A stretch of 5,957 nt of DNA from an uncultured Haemophilus sp. (lineage in GTDB: Bacteria; Pseudomonadota; Gammaproteobacteria; Enterobacterales; Pasteurellaceae). Made by a program: the position numbers and the translations under genes. Below, in pieces: positions 1-5,405 of the stretch (positions are counted from its first letter, which is position 1; the number at the start of each line of letters is the position of its first letter). The stretch is taken from assembly GCA_959600045.1 (NCBI GenBank), contig CAUGKJ010000065.1:1-5957 (forward strand), given 5' to 3'. A model generated the notes under the pieces. That model searched no databases and was not told the DNA's origin. It was given only the letters and a program-made list of their open reading frames with translations.

Positions 1-14
1 GTCGAGATAAAGAT

Positions 15-230
15 ATGGGAACAAATAATATTTATAATTTCATGGATCCCGAAGATGAACTTTACCGAGAAGGCTTAATGGAAGATGATTGGATTGTGGA
101 AAACATCGATTTGCTTTCTGATGTTTTTATCGAGCACAATATCCCTTTAGAAGAAGAAACCATGCGAGCATTCTATCAAGCGGTGAATAAAGAAGACTGG
201 CGCTGTGGTAGCTGTGGTGGATGTATTTAA
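15..230 (+). CDS. Small acidic protein with C-terminal CxxCxxC motif, unknown function (may be 5' truncated)
   Basis: I do not recognise this protein. From the ATG at 15 it is 71 residues, strongly acidic (for example DPEDE at 11-15 and EDD at 23-25), with no signal peptide or membrane segment, so it is probably cytoplasmic. Its last nine residues are R-CGSCGGC-I, giving cysteines at 64, 67 and 70 in CxxCxxC spacing. That spacing could bind a metal or act in thiol chemistry, which is inference. The start is uncertain. The frame is open to the left edge (four more codons), a weak GAG lies 8 nt before ATG 15, and a second ATG at 42 has no ribosome binding site. It could therefore be the C-terminal end of a longer protein. 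It lies upstream of upp on the same strand with no clear terminator between them. Codon use looks like that of its neighbours. The reading frame is fairly secure; the function is unknown. Confidence 0.6.
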   Translation: MGTNNIYNFMDPEDELYREGLMEDDWIVENIDLLSDVFIEHNIPLEEETMRAFYQAVNKEDWRCGSCGGCI

Positions 231-235
231 TATCA

Positions 236-263
236 AAGTGCGGTCAATTTTATCACCGTTTTT
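236..263 (+). repeat. DNA uptake sequence (Hin-type), extended form
   Basis: An exact AAGTGCGGT core (236-244), preceded by A, is followed by one free base, then AATTTT (246-251), six free bases and GTTTTT (258-263). This matches the extended Haemophilus uptake consensus of core plus two RWWWWW blocks. It lies just after the stop of the small acidic protein. Such sites are recognised during natural transformation in Haemophilus and related Pasteurellaceae. Confidence 0.9.
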
Positions 264-272
264 ATACCGAAC

Positions 273-281
273 TGTCATAAT
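273..281 (+). promoter_or_regulatory. Candidate extended -10 promoter for upp (distal)
   Basis: TG-T-CATAAT forms an extended -10 element (TG, one base, then a hexamer matching TATAAT at 5 of 6 positions). No good -35 hexamer stands 16-18 bp upstream, but extended -10 promoters can work without one. Initiation would be near 288, giving an mRNA leader of about 64 nt. Prediction by eye only. Confidence 0.35.
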
Positions 282-312
282 AAAAACACTAGGAAATTCA
301 ATATTTCTGATA

Positions 313-324
313 TAGAATTCTCCG
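313..324 (+). promoter_or_regulatory. Candidate proximal upp promoter with a GATTTGT6 initially transcribed region
   Basis: TAGAAT (313-318) matches the -10 consensus at 5 of 6 positions, and G324 is 6 nt beyond its last base. A transcript from G324 would begin GAUUUG followed by six U. The -35 region (about 290-295, TAGGAA) is poor. The E. coli upp promoter starts with G-A followed by a run of T and is known for UTP-sensitive reiterative transcription. The resemblance here is partial because a G interrupts the run. Weak by sequence alone. Confidence 0.25.
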
Positions 325-351
325 ATTTGTTTTTTAAAAGGGAGAAAAAAG

Positions 352-978
352 ATGAAACTTGTTGAAGTTAAACATCCGCTTGTTAAACATAAATTAGGCG
401 TGATGCGCGAAGCTGATATTGATACCAAAAAATTCCGTGAACTTGCCACTGAAGTTGGCAGCTTACTTACCTATGAAGCCACTGCCGATCTTGAAACAGA
501 AAAAGTGATTATCGAAGGTTGGAATGGCCCAGTTGAAATTGAACGTATCAAAGGTAAAAAAGTCACTGTTGTACCAATTTTACGTGCTGGCCTAGGCATG
601 ATGGACGGTGTATTAGAACATGTTCCAAGTGCTCGTATCAGTGTGGTTGGGATTTATCGTAATGAAGAAACCCTTGAACCCGTCCCTTATTTCCAAAAAC
701 TCGCGAGCGATTTAGAAGAACGTTTAGCTATCGTTGTAGACCCAATGCTTGCAACGGGTGGTTCAATGATCTCTACAATTGATCTATTAAAAGCAAAAGG
801 TTGCCAACATATCAAAGTATTAGTATTAGTAGCAGCACCAGAAGGGATCAAAGCATTAGAAAAAGCACATCCAGATATCGAACTTTATTGTGCATCGATT
901 GATGATCACTTAAATGAACAAGGCTACATCATTCCAGGCTTGGGTGATGCAGGCGATAAGATTTTTGGGACGAAATAA
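352..978 (+). CDS. upp: Uracil phosphoribosyltransferase
   Basis: This cytoplasmic pyrimidine salvage enzyme converts uracil and PRPP to UMP and pyrophosphate. The 208-residue product has the full length of bacterial Upp (E. coli also 208). Visible motifs are [10 protein letters not shown] at 74-83, the PRPP-binding loop [10 protein letters not shown] at 130-139 following a hydrophobic strand (LAIVV), and the C-terminal uracil-recognition segment [12 protein letters not shown] at 191-202. The start is well supported: AAGGGAG (338-344) is a strong Shine-Dalgarno sequence 7 nt before the ATG. A strong intrinsic terminator begins 12 nt after the stop. The uracil transporter gene uraA follows on the same strand, so import and phosphoribosylation are encoded together, as in E. 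coli. Two possible promoters lie in the 121-bp gap upstream. No damage or unusual residues were seen. Confidence 0.98.
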   Translation: MKLVEVKHPLVKHKLGVMREADIDTKKFRELATEVGSLLTYEATADLETEKVIIEGWNGPVEIERIKGKKVTVVPILRAGLGMMDGVLEHVPSARISVVGIYRNEETLEPVPYFQKLASDLEERLAIVVDPMLATGGSMISTIDLLKAKGCQHIKVLVLVAAPEGIKALEKAHPDIELYCASIDDHLNEQGYIIPGLGDAGDKIFGTK

Positions 979-990
979 TTCCCTTTTAAT

Positions 991-1017
991 AAGACGGCAT
1001 TTATGGCCGTCTTTTTT
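991..1017 (+). terminator. Intrinsic terminator after upp
   Basis: AAGACGGC (991-998) pairs perfectly with GCCGTCTT (1006-1013) around a 7-nt loop. The stem runs into a T tract at 1012-1017. It lies 12 nt after the upp stop and 81 nt before the uraA start, so it should lower transcription from upp into uraA. Confidence 0.9.
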
Positions 1018-1058
1018 CCGTGCGTGAAAACACAAAAGCTAAAAAAGCATTAAAACCG

Positions 1059-1067
1059 ACCGCACTT
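1059..1067 (-). repeat. DNA uptake sequence (Hin-type), upp-uraA spacer
   Basis: An exact ACCGCACTT, which is AAGTGCGGT on the - strand. The - strand sequence continues with CGGTTTT and then, six bases on, a T-rich block, which nearly fits the extended consensus. It sits between the upp terminator and the uraA ribosome binding site. A one-mismatch copy, ACCGCACCT, lies at 1117-1125 in the first codons of uraA. Confidence 0.88.
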
Positions 1068-1098
1068 TCAGTTAATTCAAACCGAGAGTTGAAACTAA

Positions 1099-2346
1099 AT
1101 GAGTAATCAAACTACAACCGCACCTGTTGAGGTGCAAAGCATGGGCAAACAAGCGTTTGTCGGTTTACAGATGTTATTTGTGGCCTTTGGCGCCTTAGTA
1201 TTAGTCCCCTTAATCACCGGATTAAATTCTAATACAGCCCTTCTAACCGCAGGTATCGGTACACTACTTTTCCAACTTTGTACCGGTAAACAGGTTCCGA
1301 TTTTCTTAGCCTCCTCTTTTGCCTTTATTGCGCCTATTCAATATGGCGTACAAACTTGGGGCATTCCAACCACAATGGGTGGACTTGCTTGTGCAGGCTT
1401 CGTCTATTTCGCACTATCAACCTTAGTAAAATTGCGTGGTAGTGCTGCACTAGAGCGCATCTTCCCACCTGTTGTTGTGGGGCCCGTAATTATCATTATT
1501 GGTATGGGACTTGCACCTGTTGCTGTTGATATGGCATTAGGTAAAAACAGTGCATACAGCTATGAGCATTCGGTATTGGTTTCGATGATTACCTTGGTCA
1601 CCACCCTTTCTGTTGCGGTGTTTGCTAAGGGAATGATGAAACTGATTCCAATTATGTTTGGTATCGTTGCTGGCTATGTGGTTTGTTTATTCCTAGGATT
1701 AATTAATTTCCAACCTGTTTTAGATGCAAAATGGTTTGAATTACCTGAGTTAACCAAACCAGAATTTAATTTAGAAGCGATTCTTTATATGCTACCAATT
1801 GCTATCGCACCAGCCGTTGAACACGTGGGTGGTATTATGGCAATCAGTTCTGTAACAGGTAAAGATTTCCTTAAAAAACCAGGCTTACATCGCACCTTAT
1901 TAGGTGATGGTGTGGCAACTGCTGCTGCATCATTAGTTGGTGGTCCACCTAATACTACTTATGCAGAAGTAACCGGTGCAGTCATGCTCACTCGTAACTT
2001 TAATCCAAACATTATGACCTGGGCTGCGGTATGGGCAATTGCAATTTCTTTCTGTGGTAAAGTAGGCGCATTCCTTTCTACAATTCCAACCATCGTAATG
2101 GGTGGCATTATGATGTTGGTATTCGGTTCGATTGCCGTTGTTGGGATGAGTACCTTAATTAAAGGTAAAGTAGATGTGACCGAACCTCGTAATCTTTGCA
2201 TTATTTCTGTAGTCATGACGTTCGGGATCGGGAATATGTTTGTCAACGTCGGCGATGTTGTTTCCCTGAAAGGGATTAGCCTTTGTGCCATCGTTGCCAT
2301 TGTGCTGAACTTGATTTTGCCAAAAGCAAAAAATGAAGTAGAATAA
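1099..2346 (+). CDS. uraA: Uracil permease, NCS2 (nucleobase:cation symporter-2) family
   Basis: This is an inner-membrane uracil:proton symporter that supplies uracil to Upp. The 415-residue product is hydrophobic throughout, as expected for the 14-segment NCS2 fold. Family motifs are ASSFAFIAP at 71-79, EHVGG at 241-245, and PNTTYAE at 284-290 running into VTGAVMLTRNF. Glu241 and Glu290 fall at the same numbers as the two uracil-binding glutamates of E. coli UraA, and the Phe of the SSFAF motif matches its third ligand. One difference: E. coli has EHVGH, with His245 implicated in proton coupling, where this protein has Gly245. The ATG at 1099 is preceded by a modest GAGAG (1084-1088), 10 nt away. 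TTCAA (1076-1080) and TTGAA (1089-1093) could pair around that site, weakly. Synteny with upp supports uracil as substrate; another nucleobase is less likely. Confidence 0.95.
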   Translation: MSNQTTTAPVEVQSMGKQAFVGLQMLFVAFGALVLVPLITGLNSNTALLTAGIGTLLFQLCTGKQVPIFLASSFAFIAPIQYGVQTWGIPTTMGGLACAGFVYFALSTLVKLRGSAALERIFPPVVVGPVIIIIGMGLAPVAVDMALGKNSAYSYEHSVLVSMITLVTTLSVAVFAKGMMKLIPIMFGIVAGYVVCLFLGLINFQPVLDAKWFELPELTKPEFNLEAILYMLPIAIAPAVEHVGGIMAISSVTGKDFLKKPGLHRTLLGDGVATAAASLVGGPPNTTYAEVTGAVMLTRNFNPNIMTWAAVWAIAISFCGKVGAFLSTIPTIVMGGIMMLVFGSIAVVGMSTLIKGKVDVTEPRNLCIISVVMTFGIGNMFVNVGDVVSLKGISLCAIVAIVLNLILPKAKNEVE

Positions 2347-2359
2347 AACTTCCCAAACA

Positions 2360-2394
2360 AAAGGGTTAAATGAAAATTTAGCCCTTTCTTTTTT
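2360..2394 (+). terminator. Intrinsic terminator after uraA (GAAA tetraloop)
   Basis: A 12-bp stem pairs 2360-2371 with 2376-2387, with a single G-U pair at 2366/2381, closed by a GAAA tetraloop at 2372-2375. It is followed by C and six T (2389-2394). It begins 14 nt after the uraA stop and ends 23 nt before the hda start codon. Confidence 0.92.
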
Positions 2395-2417
2395 ATTTTA
2401 AATCAACTCGTTAATCC

Positions 2418-3113
2418 GTGAATCAGCAACTTTCTTTACCTATTCATCAAATTGATGATGAAACGCTTGAGAATTTTTATAGCGATAATAATGCATTATT
2501 GCTTAATTCTTTACGTCAAAACATGACTGATTTACAACAACAATTCTTCTACCTTTGGGGCAGCCAAAGCGTTGGGAAAACCCATCTTGTGCGCGCACTT
2601 TGTAATGAATATATTCAGCAACAACGAAGTGCCATCTATGTCCCGCTGAGTAAATCACAATATTTTTCCACAGCGGTTTTTGAGAATTTAGAACAGCAAG
2701 AACTGGTTTGCTTGGACGATTTGCAAACAATTATTGGAAATTCAGAATGGGAAATTGCCTTATTTGATCTTTTTAATCGCATTAAGGCTAATGGTAAAAC
2801 CTTATTAGTTGTCAGTGCAGATCAATCTCCAACTGCCCTACCCGTTAAATTACCGGATCTTGCTTCTCGCTTAAAATGGGGAGAAAGTTATCAATTGACT
2901 CCACTCAGCGATGAACAAAAATTTGCAGTATTGAAACAGAATGCCCATCAACGAGGTATCATACTTTCAGATGATACTGCCAATTTTATATTCACGCGTT
3001 TAGATCGTGATATGGCGACACTAAAAGAAGCATTAGTGAAACTTGATGAAGCCTCACTACAAGCCAAACGAAATCTGACGATTCCTTTTGTGAAATCGAT
3101 TTTAGGCCTATAA
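2418..3113 (+). CDS. hda: DnaA regulatory inactivator Hda
   Basis: Hda, bound to the DNA-loaded sliding clamp, stimulates ATP hydrolysis by DnaA and so limits re-initiation of replication (RIDA). The 231-residue product is near the length of E. coli Hda. In order it shows a clamp-binding motif QLSLP at 4-8, Walker A GSQSVGKT at 48-55, Walker B CLDD at 98-101, and the box VII segment LPDLASRLKWG at 145-155 with the likely arginine finger R151. DRDMATLKEAL at 196-206 fits the sensor 2 region. There is no DNA-binding domain IV, which separates it from DnaA. The start is GTG, chosen because the clamp motif follows directly, a stop lies two codons upstream, and no in-frame ATG is nearby. No Shine-Dalgarno sequence is visible, so translation is probably weak. 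It follows uraA as in E. coli, but behind a strong terminator. Confidence 0.96.
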   Translation: MNQQLSLPIHQIDDETLENFYSDNNALLLNSLRQNMTDLQQQFFYLWGSQSVGKTHLVRALCNEYIQQQRSAIYVPLSKSQYFSTAVFENLEQQELVCLDDLQTIIGNSEWEIALFDLFNRIKANGKTLLVVSADQSPTALPVKLPDLASRLKWGESYQLTPLSDEQKFAVLKQNAHQRGIILSDDTANFIFTRLDRDMATLKEALVKLDEASLQAKRNLTIPFVKSILGL

Positions 3114-3120
3114 ACAAGCA

Positions 3121-3158
3121 AAAAAATAACCGCACTTTTTCAAGCGCGGTTATTTTTT
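3121..3158. terminator. Bidirectional intrinsic terminator between convergent hda and the ccm-side operon
   Basis: AAAAAATAACCGC (3121-3133) pairs perfectly over 13 bp with 3146-3158. The A run on one side and T run on the other give a U tract on both strands. After one A/C mismatch (3134/3145), three more pairs (CTT/AAG) close a 4-nt loop. The stem starts 7 nt after the hda stop and lies 10 nt beyond the stop of the - strand lipoprotein gene, so it can end both transcripts. Confidence 0.93.
3129..3137 (-). repeat. DNA uptake sequence inside the terminator stem
   Basis: An exact ACCGCACTT (AAGTGCGGT on the - strand) forms part of the left arm of the terminator. The right arm carries AAGCGCGGT (3142-3150), one base away from a second, inverted copy. 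Inverted uptake-sequence pairs acting as terminators are well known in Haemophilus. Confidence 0.9.
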
Positions 3159-3168
3159 ATCAATTTAA

Positions 3169-3465
3169 TTACCAGCAATGGTGACAATAGCCAAATGCCG
3201 GCATAATGGCCACTGGATAACGAGAATAGCCTGTCATTTTTGGACGATGATCGCTTGCATTCACTTCATTTGGAACGCTATCTCTTTGTGCGACTCTCGC
3301 TTTTTCTCGAGCAGTAACAGTATTACCACTTGTTACCCGAGCATTATAATCTTGTACAGTATTCATATCATACGCAGCTGCGCCATTACCAATACTTGAA
3401 GCTTCCTGAGGTGCGGTACACGCAGTTAAAACAGCTAATGCTGCAATAGAGATTAATTTTTTCAT
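3169..3465 (-). CDS. Small predicted outer-membrane lipoprotein, unknown function
   Basis: I do not recognise this 98-residue protein beyond its being a lipoprotein. It starts MKK, has a short hydrophobic stretch, and then a lipobox LTAC at 13-16 with Cys16 as the lipidated residue. The next residue is Thr, with no Asp retention signal, so the outer membrane is the likely location. The mature part is about 83 residues, polar, with no repeats. It ends CHHCW (94-98), an unusual Cys-His-His-Cys terminus that might bind metal or form a disulfide. It is not a CxxCH haem-attachment motif. The start is firm: AAAAGG lies 8 nt upstream, inside the last codons of the preceding gene, whose stop is 5 nt before this ATG, so translation is probably coupled. 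It is the last gene before the bidirectional terminator. A one-mismatch uptake sequence (AGGTGCGGT, 3409-3417) overlaps the lipobox codons. Confidence 0.82.
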   Translation of the reverse strand: MKKLISIAALAVLTACTAPQEASSIGNGAAAYDMNTVQDYNARVTSGNTVTAREKARVAQRDSVPNEVNASDHRPKMTGYSRYPVAIMPAFGYCHHCW

Positions 3466-3470
3466 AAATT

Positions 3471-4064
3471 TTACCTTTTGTTACAAACCACTTTATTAAG
3501 TGTTTCTCTGCCTTCTTTGATCCGTTCGTTCGCTTTTCTTCTAACATTCGGATCTTCGTTATTTTCAATGTATTTCGCTACATTGGCATTCTTTATAGCA
3601 TAAACAGGCACATACTGCGAAGTTTTCGTTTCGCCTTGTTTATAAATTGTTGCCCCTAACACGCTTCCATAATATTCACTGGCATCATTTGGCTTAATGT
3701 AATAATTACTAGAATTTGTCACATCTACACCATCTGTGCTTTTAAAACCACTACAGATTCCCGCGGGTGACAGAAACGTTGTTTTGGATGCCACAACTTC
3801 GTTAAATTTATATACTTCAAATTCAACACTATTGGCCAGCTCTTCCATATCTTTTTCAGATTTAGGATCTAAACTTCTTTGTCCTTTTCCATCAATATAT
3901 TTCACTGTTTCAGAAATATTACTTTCAGAAACATTAACTGAAAGATTATTTTCAGGCGTTTTTACCTTTGTTGCATATACAACACTACTACCTTCGGCTG
4001 AAACAACTGACGATGCTAAAATACAAAAAGAGTAAATCCCAATTTTTTTCTTAATATGACTCAT
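3471..4064 (-). CDS. Predicted secreted periplasmic protein, unknown function
   Basis: I do not recognise this family. From the ATG at 4064 the product is 197 residues. It has a classical signal peptide: MSHIKKK, a hydrophobic core (IGIYSFCILASSVV), and an A-type cleavage site after VSA at 21-23. The mature part of about 174 residues has no transmembrane segment. It contains two cysteines, C104 (in GICSGF) and C194 close to the C-terminus, which could form a disulfide. The C-terminal third is charged and probably helical (DPNVRRKANERIKEGRETL at 171-189). The frame also extends to a TTG at 4109, but that would put 15 residues ahead of the signal peptide, so I chose the ATG. Its ribosome binding site is poor. 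It starts 19 nt after the VOC gene and is coupled to the lipoprotein gene downstream, suggesting the two exported proteins work together (inference). Confidence 0.8.
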   Translation of the reverse strand: MSHIKKKIGIYSFCILASSVVSAEGSSVVYATKVKTPENNLSVNVSESNISETVKYIDGKGQRSLDPKSEKDMEELANSVEFEVYKFNEVVASKTTFLSPAGICSGFKSTDGVDVTNSSNYYIKPNDASEYYGSVLGATIYKQGETKTSQYVPVYAIKNANVAKYIENNEDPNVRRKANERIKEGRETLNKVVCNKR

Positions 4065-4083
4065 AATAATTTGATTTTCTACG

Positions 4084-4488
4084 TTAATAATTATTTTCGT
4101 ATAACTCAATAGGTAAATAATCCGGGTCTCGAAAGAAAGTGTACTTCATTCCAGTTAATTCATCAACCCTAATCGGTTCACAATTAATACTGTTTTCCAG
4201 AAGATAAGCAACATTTTCATCAATATTATCGACTTTAAATGCCAAATGCCGTAAACCACAGGCTTCAGGGTTAGTGACTCTTTGAGGTGGAGGTGGATTT
4301 GGAAATGAAAACAACTCGATTTGGCTCCCATCAGGAAAACTTAAATCTAATTTATAACTATCTCGTTCTGCCCGATAAGTTTCATTTAGCTGTTTCGCCC
4401 CTAAAATCTCCATATAAAAATGCTTCGAACGTGCATAGTTCGAAGCAATAATTGCAATATGGTGAAAGCCTAATAATTGAGGTTTCAT
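4084..4488 (-). CDS. yaeR: VOC-superfamily (glyoxalase I-like) metalloprotein, YaeR type
   Basis: This 134-residue protein has two beta-alpha-beta-beta-beta modules of the vicinal oxygen chelate fold. It closely resembles E. coli YaeR in length and in the blocks HHIAIIA (9-15), IELFSFPNPPPP (57-68), CGLRHLAFKVD (77-87) and a C-terminal DPDYLPIELYE. Likely metal ligands are H10 (or H9), E58, H81 and E128, the usual His/Glu/His/Glu set, all present. The reaction and substrate of YaeR-type proteins are not established to my knowledge, so true glyoxalase I activity should not be assumed. The ATG overlaps the ccmI stop as TAATG, with GGAG 5 nt upstream of the overlap, so it is translated as part of the ccm operon. 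Nothing in its sequence suggests haem or cytochrome c work; it looks cytoplasmic, with no signal peptide. Confidence 0.92.
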   Translation of the reverse strand: MKPQLLGFHHIAIIASNYARSKHFYMEILGAKQLNETYRAERDSYKLDLSFPDGSQIELFSFPNPPPPQRVTNPEACGLRHLAFKVDNIDENVAYLLENSINCEPIRVDELTGMKYTFFRDPDYLPIELYENNY

Positions 4489-5405
4489 TATTTCTCCGGG
4501 GTGACGCTTTTTGCTTTTTCTTCTTCCTGTAAAGCAAGGGCATCACGTGCAGCACGAATACTCTTTTCAAGCATTGGCACGCGAGGATCATCTGGTTCCA
4601 ATAAACGTAGCATCATTGCCCAGGTTACTGCCGCCATCTTATAATCCTCACCTTCAAAATAACTGAAAGCAAGTAAACTTAATGCTTCAGGATTAGAATG
4701 ATCTTGACGAATAATCTCACGTAAAAGCTGATTACCTTTCAGTTTATCCGTTTGATCTTCAGAAGACATTAACGTACGCGCATAAGAAAGCTTATAATCT
4801 AAATTATCCGGCTCAAGCTTATTCGCTTGTTGGTAACTATCAAAGGCCAATTTTCCATTACCTAAATTCATCCCTACCTGACCTAACAACCACCATTTTT
4901 TAGCATCCTTTGGTGTTTTTTGTAAATCCAAACGAAGTGCGGTCGAAAATTGTTGCATTTCTGCATCCGTCATTGGGTTTGTGTCTTCTTCTTTGATTCG
5001 TTCAAAGAAATAAGGTAATTTTGCCAATGTTTTTTCCATCATATCTTCGGCTTTCCAAGATCCCAAAGGGAAATAAGCCCCGCCAGCAATAATGGCCAAA
5101 CCTAATAAACCAGAAACAAACCATAACTTACCGTAATTTTTGGCATTTTTATCGAGCATTTGTGTTTCTTGTTGAGGAATATCTTCCAACAATGTTTTTT
5201 GTAGCTCTTGTTTAAGTTGTTCAACGTTCTCTACTAAGCCTTGCTGATTATCTTGCTCAATCTCTTTTAAGCGAGAAAAATACAATGCTTTATTTAATTC
5301 ATCACGCTTTTTGTCTTCTTTCGCTTTAACTGAATGCAACAAGGGATAAAAACAAATCAATGCCACCACTAAAGTGAGCACAATAATACTTAATGCAAAA
5401 TTCAT
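4488..5405 (-). CDS. ccmI: Cytochrome c maturation protein CcmI (TPR apocytochrome chaperone)
   Basis: CcmI is the inner-membrane component of cytochrome c maturation System I that binds apocytochrome c and passes it to the CcmFH haem ligation complex. The 305-residue product has transmembrane segment 1 at about 4-23 and a cytoplasmic, charged, coiled-coil-like loop at about 27-90 (ELNKALYFSRLKEIE). Transmembrane segment 2 is at about 94-113, followed by a periplasmic domain with TPR-like helical repeats at about 167-200, 201-236 and 237-270. The last 20 residues are charged and probably flexible. In E. coli this protein is fused to CcmH; here it is separate, as in many other bacteria. The ATG overlaps the ccmH stop (TAATG) with AAAAGG 7 nt upstream, so it is translationally coupled. 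An exact uptake sequence lies within the coding region (4935-4943). Confidence 0.94.
   Translation of the reverse strand: MNFALSIIVLTLVVALICFYPLLHSVKAKEDKKRDELNKALYFSRLKEIEQDNQQGLVENVEQLKQELQKTLLEDIPQQETQMLDKNAKNYGKLWFVSGLLGLAIIAGGAYFPLGSWKAEDMMEKTLAKLPYFFERIKEEDTNPMTDAEMQQFSTALRLDLQKTPKDAKKWWLLGQVGMNLGNGKLAFDSYQQANKLEPDNLDYKLSYARTLMSSEDQTDKLKGNQLLREIIRQDHSNPEALSLLAFSYFEGEDYKMAAVTWAMMLRLLEPDDPRVPMLEKSIRAARDALALQEEEKAKSVTPEK
4935..4943 (+). repeat. DNA uptake sequence within ccmI
   Basis: An exact AAGTGCGGT, followed by one base, then GAAAAT (a perfect first RWWWWW block) and, six bases later, ATTTCT (one deviation). It is read through in ccmI as part of FSTALRL, near residues 153-159. Confidence 0.88.

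Noticed and set aside
176..184. TCAAGCGGT as an Apl-type uptake sequence
   Set aside because: One mismatch from ACAAGCGGT, a single occurrence inside a coding frame; all exact copies are Hin-type.
235..263. Possible terminator after the small acidic protein
   Set aside because: Only CGGT/ACCG pair (4 bp, 10-nt loop); the T-rich tail is explained by the extended uptake sequence consensus.
1959..2360. 133-residue frame opposite the 3' end of uraA
   Set aside because: It lies antisense to well-conserved NCS2 coding sequence and is best explained as a shadow frame.
2370..2399. Annotating a dedicated hda promoter
   Set aside because: ATGAAA and TATTTT each match consensus at only 4 of 6 positions and lie in terminator sequence, too weak to list as a feature.
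3386..3568. Overlapping 60-residue - strand frame across the lipoprotein start
   Set aside because: It overlaps two genes with export signals and a firm ribosome binding site arrangement, and has no recognisable features.
4065..4109. Extension of the periplasmic protein to an upstream TTG start (212 residues)
   Set aside because: It would place 15 residues before a well-formed signal peptide, needs a TTG start, and overlaps the VOC gene. The ATG at 4064 is more plausible.
3138..4934. Absence of exact uptake sequences as evidence that the exported-protein pair is foreign
   Set aside because: The uraA-hda stretch from 1068 to 3128 also lacks exact copies and is clearly core sequence, so the gap is not informative.
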